5,553 nucleotides of DNA from an uncultured Mollicutes bacterium (lineage in GTDB: Bacteria > Bacillota_I > Bacilli_A > RFN20 > CAG-449): the NCBI GenBank assembly GCA_900551385.1, contig URVS01000106.1:1-5553 (forward strand), written 5' to 3'. Under the pieces are notes generated by a model. That model searched no databases, had not been told where the DNA came from, and saw only the letters and a program-made list of their open reading frames with translations. The translations under genes were made by a program, and so were the position numbers. Positions 1 to 5,553 of the stretch are shown in pieces (the stretch's first letter is position 1; each line of letters opens with the position of its first letter).

Positions 1-1996
1 TAGCACAATCAAAACCACATATTTCAATACTTCCTTCTGTAATAGGTTGAATTCCAACTGTACTTTTAATAATGGTTGATTTTCCCGCTCCATTAGGTCC
101 TAAAAAGCCAAATATTTCTCCACCATATACTGTTAAAGAAGCATCTTTTACTGCATAAATTTTACTAGAAGCATATTTTTTAGAGAAATGTTTCAATTCA
201 TATTTAATTCCAGCATCTTTTTCCATAGGTTCATCTAAACTCCTTCCATTTAAAGCAGATTTCAAAGCTATTTGATCTATTTTAATTGCTCTTAATTTTA
301 ACATTAATTCATAATGAGAATCAGCAATATTAAAACCTAATTCATAAATAAACCATACACCAAAACCTAATATAATATAAACAATAAAGAATATTAATTG
401 ATATAGTGGGTGGAAAGTTAATTTTAAATTACTAATATTAAATGAAACTGATATATTATATAAATCTTCAGCCCATCTACCTAATTTATCTGCAACAAAA
501 TCAGAATTAATAAAGAAATAATCAACATTGTGTCCCATTGCAGAAAATAAAACATTCATAAATAACACTAAAACATAATATGCAAAAAACCATACCATCG
601 AATAATAATATTCTTTTATTTTTGGTCTAGCAAATTGTTTTAAAGCCACACATAATATTGGCATACCAAAAGCAATTGCATGATTATACCAAAATTGTAA
701 AAAATAAGGACTAAATATATTAATTGTATCAGAATAATTAGGTAAAATCATAGCAATCAATGCACCTAATACATTAATAAAATAAGTAAAATAAAATAAT
801 TTTTTTGGTTTAAATATTAAACAAATTGGCATTAAAAACATTGCTGTATTGCATAAATGGAATGGCCATGCCCATGGCTTTAATAAAGAATCATATTTAT
901 AAAAAGTCATAAAACCAATAAGTGTACCCAAAGATATAAATGTTAAAGAAAAATGAATTACATCTCTATGTTTATTTCTTAAACCAAAATATAATAAGAA
1001 AGGTATTATTATAGCAAATACATAAACACAAATACGATGTTCAATATGTAAATCAACAAATCTAAAACCTGGTAAAATATCACCAAATAATGTTCTTAAA
1101 AAATATGGTGGTAAAGTAGCAATATTGAATAATAAGAAAGAAATTATGATAGAAAAAACATCTTTTTTTGTTAACTTTCTTGAACTATCATATTGATTAT
1201 ATTTAACTTCATTAGCTAATTCTTTTTCGAAAACATTTACACTAATATTTTTAACAATATCACCATCATTAGCGTTAATTGTTACATTTGCTTTACCTTC
1301 TTTATTTGCTTTAATTTTATAATCAATATCATCATTATTTTTTTTAATAAAACTAACAATATTTTCATTATTAGAAGTACATTCTAAAGAAGTTAAATTA
1401 TAATTTTTAGGTAAAAATTTTGATTTTACACTTAAAGAAGAATTCAAAGCTAAAATAGTAAAATTATTATGTTTATTAGGATATATATCTTTAATCCAAT
1501 AATAAATAGATAAAGCAATAGATAATCCTATTTCTATTGGATATAAAATAGATAACCAAGTAATACCACCTTCATTATTAAAGAAGCCAAATCCTTGTGA
1601 CATTATTAAAATTTGATCCATAAAGCACAAACACAAAACCATAATTGGTAAAGAAACAAATTTCACTAAATATTTAATCAATCTAAAATGATAAAATGGT
1701 CTCATGCAAATAAATAATAAACATGTTATTTCAAACCAAATTAAAAAATTGCTTATTATACCTAGAGCAGGATTAATTAATCCATCTTTAACTTGTGTAA
1801 TATTAATAAAATAATCAGTATCACCATATATTTGAGCATCTTTAAAGCACATAAATCTCATTAAAAAAATAACAATTAATAAAATTGATAAAGCTCGATC
1901 AATAAAATTAATTTGTTTATTTGGAAAACGAAAATGTACAATCATAATATATATGACAAAAACAAGTGCACATATAATACCTATCAAATATGACAT
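1..1996 (-). CDS. YwaF/TMEM164-like membrane protein fused to ABC ATPase (3' end cut by window)
   Basis: The frame is open from ATG at 1994-1996 to the left edge (665 codons, no stop), so the C-terminus lies outside. The start is supported by AGAGGA at 2002-2007, five bases upstream, and by a strong promoter beyond it. Seen in order: five membrane helices (about residues 3-22, 31-50, 76-98, 108-130, 147-166); a soluble beta-type domain resembling a bacterial Ig-like group 2 fold (about 172-258); eight more helices (about 279-297, 319-338, 346-365, 377-395, 401-420, 432-451, 464-485, 527-550); a linker; then an ABC ATPase with Walker A GPNGAGKST at 633-641. The second helix block resembles YwaF/TMEM164 proteins, with WPFHLC at 377-382, a second His at 435 and GHNVDY at 488-493. 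Positive-inside charges put the ATPase in the cytoplasm. By family knowledge the ATPase type (GEIFGFLGPNGAGKST) is that of ABC-2/drug-export ATPases. The function is unknown; an ATP-driven transporter or lipid-acting membrane complex is inferred only. Confidence 0.88.
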   Translation of the reverse strand, partial: MSYLIGIICALVFVIYIMIVHFRFPNKQINFIDRALSILLIVIFLMRFMCFKDAQIYGDTDYFINITQVKDGLINPALGIISNFLIWFEITCLLFICMRPFYHFRLIKYLVKFVSLPIMVLCLCFMDQILIMSQGFGFFNNEGGITWLSILYPIEIGLSIALSIYYWIKDIYPNKHNNFTILALNSSLSVKSKFLPKNYNLTSLECTSNNENIVSFIKKNNDDIDYKIKANKEGKANVTINANDGDIVKNISVNVFEKELANEVKYNQYDSSRKLTKKDVFSIIISFLLFNIATLPPYFLRTLFGDILPGFRFVDLHIEHRICVYVFAIIIPFLLYFGLRNKHRDVIHFSLTFISLGTLIGFMTFYKYDSLLKPWAWPFHLCNTAMFLMPICLIFKPKKLFYFTYFINVLGALIAMILPNYSDTINIFSPYFLQFWYNHAIAFGMPILCVALKQFARPKIKEYYYSMVWFFAYYVLVLFMNVLFSAMGHNVDYFFINSDFVADKLGRWAEDLYNISVSFNISNLKLTFHPLYQLIFFIVYIILGFGVWFIYELGFNIADSHYELMLKLRAIKIDQIALKSALNGRSLDEPMEKDAGIKYELKHFSKKYASSKIYAVKDASLTVYGGEIFGFLGPNGAGKSTIIKSTVGIQPITEGSIEICGFDCA
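2..208 (-). other. ABC ATPase domain, N-terminal part (of the CDS at 1-1996)
   Basis: Residues about 597-665 match the start of an ABC nucleotide-binding domain. The first strand IKYELKHFSKKYAS is followed by the usual AVKDASLTVYGGEIFGFLG lead-in. Walker A GPNGAGKST (K639) lies at 74-100, and then a typical TVGIQPITEGSIEICGFD segment. The Q-loop, signature, Walker B and switch His would lie beyond the left edge, so catalytic completeness cannot be judged. Confidence 0.92.
332..1054 (-). other. YwaF/TMEM164-like membrane domain (of the CDS at 1-1996)
   Basis: Residues about 315-555 form seven hydrophobic helices, close to the roughly 230-residue length of free-standing YwaF proteins. Landmarks seen are the HLC motif (H380, C382) at the start of the third helix, H435 in WYNHAIAF in the fifth, and GHNVDYFF after the sixth, corresponding to the family's G-x-NY-like loop. 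Human TMEM164, a member of the same superfamily, has been reported as a Cys/His-dependent acyltransferase; the bacterial members have no settled function. Assignment is by motif memory, so the family call is moderate. Confidence 0.65.
1223..1483 (-). other. Ig-like (BIG2-like) domain between the two membrane halves (of the CDS at 1-1996)
   Basis: Residues about 172-258 are hydrophilic and beta-rich. They follow the BIG2 pattern: a LECTSNNENIVSF segment like the usual 'SSD-x-x-V-A-x-V' strand, then IKANKEGKANVTINANDG like 'v-A-x-K-x-G-x-a-x-I-t-v', and a closing KNISVNV strand. BIG2 domains are normally outside the cell, yet the helix count and positive-inside rule place this one on the cytoplasmic side. 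Either the topology guess or the family call may be wrong. Confidence 0.5.
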
Positions 1997-2031
1997 ATAA
2001 ATCCTCTAATTCTTTTCAAATTTACTTTCAC

Positions 2032-2060
2032 ATTATAACACAGCTAAAAGTTCTTATCAA
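2032..2060 (-). promoter_or_regulatory. Sigma-A promoter for the YwaF-ABC fusion gene
   Basis: On the minus strand there is TTGATA (2055-2060), a 17-base spacer, and TATAAT (2032-2037) preceded by TG one base upstream, which makes an extended -10. Transcription would start near 2025, giving a leader of about 30 bases that contains the AGAGGA ribosome site. Confidence 0.8.
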
Positions 2061-2070
2061 TAAACTATTC

Positions 2071-2100
2071 TTAACTTACTTTTAGCAAAGAAAGTATAAT
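2071..2100 (+). promoter_or_regulatory. Likely sigma-A promoter for the GerQ-like gene
   Basis: A perfect TATAAT lies at 2095-2100, with TTAACT at 2071-2076 (four of six matches to TTGACA) and an 18-base spacer. Transcription would begin near 2107, leaving a leader of about 70 bases. The -10 is strong, but TATAAT can arise by chance in such AT-rich DNA. No other convincing signal or leader structure was seen in 1997-2178. Confidence 0.55.
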
Positions 2101-2178
2101 CTTTCAAAGATAATTTTCCATTAAAATGAATAAAAATAATTAATAAACATATATTTAAACTAGTTAAAGGAGATTTAT

Positions 2179-2583
2179 ATGGAACGAATACAACCACCAC
2201 CAAATTATTATGGAGCACCTTATCCAAACACTGAGCCTTCTCCATATCCACCTCAAATGAATCCATATCCTCAAGAAGGATATCCTCTTCCAAGTAATAA
2301 TCAAAGAGCAGGCGATGTGGATCAACCAATAGAAGAATTTTACGAATCATTTAATAAACTTGTATCTTCAAATTTAGGTCGCCAAGTTAACGTTCATTGT
2401 TCATTTACTGATTCAACTGCTTGGCATGATAAAGAATTTATTGGAGTGCTAGCTTCAGCTGGTGATAATTATATTATAGTTTTTGATAAAGAAAAAAATA
2501 GACATTATCTTATTGTTGGAGTTTATATCGATTATATTGAATTTTTCGATAAAATCACTATGGATGGTGTTACAACCAAATAA
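2179..2583 (+). CDS. GerQ-like spore coat family protein
   Basis: A 134-residue protein. The ATG is preceded by a strong ribosome site, AAAGGAGA at 2166-2173, with a five-base gap, which fixes the start. Residues 1-45 are rich in Pro, Tyr and Asn (PPPNYYGAPYP and similar), as in many coat proteins. Residues about 62-127 match the GerQ domain: LGRQVNVHCSFTDSTAWHDK, F-x-G-V, then SAGDNYIIVFD, YLIVGVYIDYIEF and DKI. These correspond to GerQ's 'MTFENS-x-EW', 'AAGRDHIIISD' and 'RYLLL-x-x-YLDYITFDE-x-I'. In Bacillus subtilis GerQ (181 residues) is a spore inner-coat protein that localises the cortex hydrolase CwlJ and is cross-linked by transglutaminase through N-terminal lysines. Here the first Lys is residue 60, so that cross-linking site is absent. 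There is no signal peptide or membrane segment. The gene stands alone, divergent from the YwaF-ABC gene and convergent with ung. Whether this organism forms spores cannot be told from the window. Confidence 0.78.
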   Translation: MERIQPPPNYYGAPYPNTEPSPYPPQMNPYPQEGYPLPSNNQRAGDVDQPIEEFYESFNKLVSSNLGRQVNVHCSFTDSTAWHDKEFIGVLASAGDNYIIVFDKEKNRHYLIVGVYIDYIEFFDKITMDGVTTK

Positions 2584-2610
2584 AAAATTCACTACAAAGT
2601 GAATTTTTTT
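2582..2610. terminator. Bidirectional rho-independent terminator between gerQ-like gene and ung
   Basis: A perfect 12-bp inverted repeat, with arms at 2582-2593 and 2598-2609 and a four-base ACAA loop. The central pairs are TTCACT/AGTGAA, flanked by an A-run on one side and a T-run (2604-2610) on the other, so it ends transcripts in both directions. It overlaps the last bases of the plus-strand stop (2581-2583) and the minus-strand stop of ung (2609-2611). Confidence 0.85.
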
Positions 2611-3265
2611 AATTAACCCAATTTATTTCAGTTAAACCATTCTTTAATAAAAATTCATTAGTTAATTTAAAATGATTATTATTAAAGAATCCATTATAAG
2701 CTGATAAAGGTGAAGGGTGAGCAGAAGTTAAAATCAAATGTTTAGGATTATGAATATATTTCATAACACTTTTAGCTGAATTTCCCCATAAAATAAATAC
2801 TTTTGGTGATGGATCATTATCTAACGCTAAAATAACATCTTCAATTAAATGCTCATAACCATAATTTTGATGTGACATCGGTTCATTTTTTCTAACTGTT
2901 AATAAAGAATTTAATAATAATACACCTTGTTTAGCTAAATATGTTAAATCACCATTTTGTTTCATTTTTACATGATATTCATTTTCTATCTCTTTATAAA
3001 TATTTTTTAAAGATGGTGGTAATATAACATTTTCAGGTACAGAAAAAGCAAGTCCCATAGCTTGATTTGGATTATGATATGGATCTTGTCCCATAATTAC
3101 AACTTTAACTTGATCAAAAGGAGTTAATTTAAAAGCATTTAAAATCAAATGATATGGAGGATAAACAATTTTAGATTTATATTCTTCCATTACTTTTTCA
3201 TGTAACGCTATATAATAAGCTTTTTTCTTTTCTTCTATAAAAAATTCTTTCCAATTATTAATCAT
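2609..3265 (-). CDS. ung: Uracil-DNA glycosylase, family 1
   Basis: A full-length 218-residue family 1 enzyme that removes uracil from DNA to begin base excision repair in the cytoplasm. Seen motifs: the water-activating loop GQDPYH at 59-64 (catalytic D61, Y63), F74 for stacking on the uracil, the NSLLTVR segment with N119 for uracil recognition, and HPSPLSA at 183-189 with catalytic H183 and the L187 that inserts into the DNA. All key residues are present, so it should be active. Small departures from the usual sequence are GYE instead of GWE (136-138) and NGFFNNNHF in place of RGFFGxxHF. The start ATG overlaps the TGA of the upstream membrane-protein gene (ATGA). Only a weak GAAAG (3275-3279) lies upstream, so translation probably depends on coupling to that gene. 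It ends in the shared terminator. Confidence 0.98.
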   Translation of the reverse strand: MINNWKEFFIEEKKKAYYIALHEKVMEEYKSKIVYPPYHLILNAFKLTPFDQVKVVIMGQDPYHNPNQAMGLAFSVPENVILPPSLKNIYKEIENEYHVKMKQNGDLTYLAKQGVLLLNSLLTVRKNEPMSHQNYGYEHLIEDVILALDNDPSPKVFILWGNSAKSVMKYIHNPKHLILTSAHPSPLSAYNGFFNNNHFKLTNEFLLKNGLTEINWVN

Positions 3266-5001
3266 TTTTTCGCACTTTCACTAATAGGTTTAATATCTTT
3301 TTTTACTTTATTTTTATCAATTTTTGGCTTTAATGGTTTAACAAATTTCTTTTCTTCTACTTTTTTATCTTGTTTATGTTCCATTGCTTTAACAGGTTTT
3401 ATTGGTTTTTTTACTGCAATTTCTTCTTTTTCTTCACTAGACATAGCTAAAGAATTATTGTTTGTACCAAGAATATAATCAACAACTTTTTTTCGATCTT
3501 CATTAACATTAATTGGCTTAATATTTTTATTAAAATTATTTTTTTGTTGAACTTTTAAAGGTTTAATTTCTTCTTTTTTTATTTCTTTAATTTCTTTTTC
3601 TTCTTTAAGAGGTGAAATTAATTTAATTTCTTTTTTAGTATCAATAATTTGAGGCTCAACTTTTTCTTCTTGAGTATAATTTGAATTATCAAAATCATTA
3701 ATAGGAGCATTATTTTCTTCTTGATAAGGTAAAGGTGAAGAATTTTCTTCAATAACATCTATATTATATTTTTTAACTTTATCTTCAATATCTAAAGAAG
3801 TCATATAATCAGGTTGATATTTTTCAAATGTTATTTCTTCATTATCTTCTTTTTCGTTATAATAATCTTCCTCTTCTTCAATAGTCTCAATAATTGGTTC
3901 TTCTTCTAAGATAATATCATGTTCTTCATCACCAACAAAATGAACTTGTCTAGTAAATAAAGGTTCTTGCAATTCATTATCTTCTTCATGAACAACACCT
4001 AAATCAGTTACCCCAGTTGAAATATCATCAATATAATTTTGTGCTGGAGTTTGATTATTTTCATTATTTTTAAATTCATTAATTGGTTTATTATCATTAG
4101 CAATAGCTTCAACATTATTTTCTAATTCTGGAATATCATTTTCATCATTAAATAAAGTTCTATTTTTTTCTGATATTCTATTTTCTTTTTCACCTTTTTT
4201 CCAAGCTTTTAATTCGATATTTTCTAATTTATTAATATATTTTGCTTTGCATTTTTTAGCTCTCTTTTTTGCACGAGCTTTTCTATATGGTTTAGCAAAC
4301 AATGAACCTATTGCCCAGAAAATAACTAAAATTAAAATCATGCCTACTATTAAAATTATCCATTCAATTTGTTTAAATTTAACAGTATCAACAATTAAAT
4401 TCATAAATTTAATATATTTAGCAACTACTCTACTAATAAAATAACCGATTGTACCTAATCTACTAGCAACTTTACTATATAAATCTAAACAAGCAATATT
4501 ACTAGAAGTTACTGCATTTTGAACAGTAAAAATTTTATCTAATCTAATTATAATAAATAAAGCAAATAAACCTAATTCTATAAATGCAAAAAATATTCTC
4601 CAGCCTGGAAATCTTCTTTGATATAATTTCCATTCAAAACGAGATTTTTCTTCATCAGATAAAGTAATAATATCTCCATTTAAAGCTTTATTTAATTTTC
4701 TTTTTCTAATTGATTTTCTTATTAAAATTATTATTCCAAATAATAAATACCAAATTATAGAAAATAATATAAATCCAATTAAATAAATAATTAAATCACA
4801 AAACCAATGAGGTATTGAATTTAAAAAATTATCAGGAAAGAAATTCTTAAAATAATTTAAAATATTATCAATATTTGAATATATATTTTCAAAAAAAGGA
4901 ATGGCATTGATAATTGGATTTTTAAAAGCATCTATTTCAAAAGTAAATAGAAGTGCAAAACTAGTTATAAATATAATAATTAAACCGATTAATCTTTTCA
5001 T
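3262..5001 (-). CDS. Four-helix membrane protein with long charged cytoplasmic tail, function unknown
   Basis: 579 residues, not recognised. The ATG has AAGGAA (5009-5014) seven bases upstream. Seen: an N-terminal hydrophobic helix (4-20) after MKR; further helices at about 68-94, 136-153 and 213-235; basic stretches RKSIRKRK (95-102) and KPYRKARAKKRAKK (237-250). These give a consistent positive-inside topology with both ends in the cytoplasm. The segments at about 21-67 and 154-212 would be outside. Residues 251-579 form a low-complexity, probably disordered tail: first acidic (for example the Glu-rich stretch around 366-389), then Lys/Glu-rich with five [IV]KP[ILV] motifs. No enzyme motif, lipobox or known domain was seen. 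The tail composition suggests a scaffold or partner-binding role, for example in division or envelope organisation, but this is inference. It is co-transcribed and translationally coupled (ATGA) with ung; the pairing need not mean shared function. Confidence 0.9.
   Translation of the reverse strand: MKRLIGLIIIFITSFALLFTFEIDAFKNPIINAIPFFENIYSNIDNILNYFKNFFPDNFLNSIPHWFCDLIIYLIGFILFSIIWYLLFGIIILIRKSIRKRKLNKALNGDIITLSDEEKSRFEWKLYQRRFPGWRIFFAFIELGLFALFIIIRLDKIFTVQNAVTSSNIACLDLYSKVASRLGTIGYFISRVVAKYIKFMNLIVDTVKFKQIEWIILIVGMILILVIFWAIGSLFAKPYRKARAKKRAKKCKAKYINKLENIELKAWKKGEKENRISEKNRTLFNDENDIPELENNVEAIANDNKPINEFKNNENNQTPAQNYIDDISTGVTDLGVVHEEDNELQEPLFTRQVHFVGDEEHDIILEEEPIIETIEEEEDYYNEKEDNEEITFEKYQPDYMTSLDIEDKVKKYNIDVIEENSSPLPYQEENNAPINDFDNSNYTQEEKVEPQIIDTKKEIKLISPLKEEKEIKEIKKEEIKPLKVQQKNNFNKNIKPINVNEDRKKVVDYILGTNNNSLAMSSEEKEEIAVKKPIKPVKAMEHKQDKKVEEKKFVKPLKPKIDKNKVKKDIKPISESAKK
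3283..3567 (-). repeat. Repeated [IV]KP[ILV] motifs in the tail of the 579-residue protein
   Basis: Short motifs IKPL (479), IKPI (494), IKPV (534), VKPL (554) and IKPI (570) recur within the last 100 residues, separated by Lys/Glu/Asn-rich spacers of uneven length. They are degenerate at DNA level, so this is a protein motif array and not a recent tandem duplication. Such spaced short motifs can serve as docking sites, which is inference here. Confidence 0.6.
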
Positions 5002-5020
5002 ATTTATTTTCCTTATTTAA

Positions 5021-5049
5021 AGTATACTTGATATTTTTTTATTAATCAA
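5021..5049 (-). promoter_or_regulatory. Sigma-A-like promoter for the membrane-protein/ung pair
   Basis: On the minus strand, TTGATT (5044-5049), a 17-base spacer, and TATACT (5021-5026). Start of transcription would be near 5014, only about 13 bases before the ATG, so the leader would hold little more than the AAGGAA ribosome site. It lies in the 72-base gap after the FtsX permease gene. Confidence 0.6.
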
Positions 5050-5073
5050 TCTTTTAAAATTTATTAAAAGTTG

Positions 5074-5553
5074 TTACTCAACACTTTTTAAACTTTCAAC
5101 CATATTTATTCTTTTTAAATTAAAATGAGCAACAATGTTAACTATTATTGTAAAGACAATAGTTAAAATAGATGCATATAAATAACTTATTGGTTCAATA
5201 GTTCTTATAAATCTAGCAGCTTCTATTTCCACAGTTGATAAAGTTACCATTGTTAAAAAATAACCTGCAAATAAGCCAATAGCAATACCGAATATTGTAA
5301 TAATAATATTTTCTTTTGTAATATAATTATCAACTTCTTTATTATAAAAACCTAACACTTTTAAAGTAGCAATTTCTCTTTTTCTTTCTTGAATATTAAT
5401 ATTAGATAAATTATATAAAACAATAAACGAAAGCATAGAGGCTAATAAAATTAAAATAATAACTACACTATTTAATGATTTTAACATATTACTTGCACTT
5501 TCTTTAGCTTGAGATTTATATGTTACATTAATTACTTTTTTTGTAGACAATAA
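5074..5553 (-). CDS. FtsX/MacB-type ABC transporter permease, C-terminal part (5' end outside window)
   Basis: The frame is open to the right edge. The TTG near 5550 could be read as a start, but it has no ribosome site inside the window, and the protein family is much longer, so this is the last 159 residues of a bigger permease. Numbering from that TTG, three helices are seen (about 26-48, 82-104, 123-144). Between the first two lies the hallmark cytoplasmic stretch ERKREIATLKVLGF (55-68), the typical FtsX-domain signature; the end INMVESLKSVE is the usual C-terminus of large Firmicutes permeases of this type. Such permeases work with a separate ATPase in export, lipoprotein handling or peptide resistance; the partner would lie beyond the right edge. 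No clear terminator follows the stop, so some read-through into the next gene is possible. Confidence 0.92.
   Translation of the reverse strand, partial: LLSTKKVINVTYKSQAKESASNMLKSLNSVVIILILLASMLSFIVLYNLSNINIQERKREIATLKVLGFYNKEVDNYITKENIIITIFGIAIGLFAGYFLTMVTLSTVEIEAARFIRTIEPISYLYASILTIVFTIIVNIVAHFNLKRINMVESLKSVE

Noticed and set aside
861..880. Short CCATG-containing palindromes (GGCCATGCCCATGG area)
   Set aside because: They lie in codons for the KPWAWPFHLC stretch, where Trp, Pro and Ala codons raise local G+C; there is no sign of a binding site or repeat elsewhere.
2128..2155. Possible spore-type (sigma-E-like) promoter: GAATAAA, 13 bases, CATATATT, upstream of the GerQ-like gene
   Set aside because: The match is partial, the spacing is short, and such AT-rich strings are common here. 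It is kept only as a point to test if start mapping shows a second start near 2162.
2057..2350. Open frame of 97 codons on the minus strand across the promoter region and the start of the GerQ-like gene
   Set aside because: It lies antisense to a gene with a strong ribosome site and family match, covers both promoters, and has no recognisable domain.
3283..4200. T-rich, low-complexity DNA as a possible non-coding or repeat region
   Set aside because: One clean frame runs through it. The bias comes from Lys, Glu and Asn codons read on the other strand, so it is the coding tail of the membrane protein.
4247..4444. Open frame of 65 codons on the plus strand inside the 579-residue gene
   Set aside because: It is the antisense shadow of the fourth membrane helix region, with no supporting domain; low-GC helices often leave such hydrophobic antisense frames.
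5051..5070. Inverted repeat CTTTTAA/TTAAAAG downstream of the FtsX permease stop as a terminator
   Set aside because: The stem is only A/T pairs apart from one end, and no T-run follows on the minus strand; this is expected by chance in such AT-rich DNA.
5548..5550. TTG as the start codon of the FtsX permease fragment
   Set aside because: The frame stays open to the edge, there is no ribosome site in view, and FtsX-type permeases are far longer, so it is an internal Leu codon.

Overview
The window is very AT-rich (about a quarter G+C by eye) and gene-dense. Every tryptophan in the translated genes is TGG. TGA appears as a working stop: the gene at 3262-5001 ends in TGA inside an ATGA overlap with ung. 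So the organism uses the standard bacterial code, not the Mycoplasma code. Low G+C, Shine-Dalgarno sites of the AGGAG type, sigma-A-like promoters, a GerQ-like protein and a Firmicutes-type FtsX permease all point to a low-GC Bacillota. A Bacilli, Erysipelotrichales or Acholeplasma-like lineage fits, but the species cannot be named from this window.

Layout. Positions 1-1996 (minus) hold most of a large membrane protein that runs off the left edge. It appears to join a degenerate five-helix block, an Ig-like (BIG2-like) domain, a YwaF/TMEM164-type membrane domain and the start of an ABC ATPase. This gene is read in frame for 665 codons and has no stop inside the window. Positions 1997-2178 form a compact divergent promoter region. 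Positions 2179-2583 (plus) encode a small GerQ-like spore-coat-family protein with a proline/tyrosine-rich N-terminus. A perfect 12-bp hairpin at 2582-2609 serves as a shared terminator with the convergent gene. Positions 2609-3265 (minus) are ung, uracil-DNA glycosylase. It overlaps by 4 bp a 579-residue, four-helix membrane protein of unknown function with a long charged cytoplasmic tail (3262-5001). Upstream of that, 5074-5553 is the C-terminal end of an FtsX/MacB-type ABC permease whose start lies outside the window.

How the genes fit together. The 579-residue protein and ung look like a two-gene operon with its own promoter at 5021-5049. The FtsX permease is probably the end of a separate unit. 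The GerQ-like gene stands alone on the plus strand, between a divergent and a convergent neighbour. The most unusual item is the YwaF-Ig-ABC fusion. It suggests a membrane system in which a TMEM164-like domain is physically tied to an ATPase, an architecture I do not recognise as a characterised transporter.
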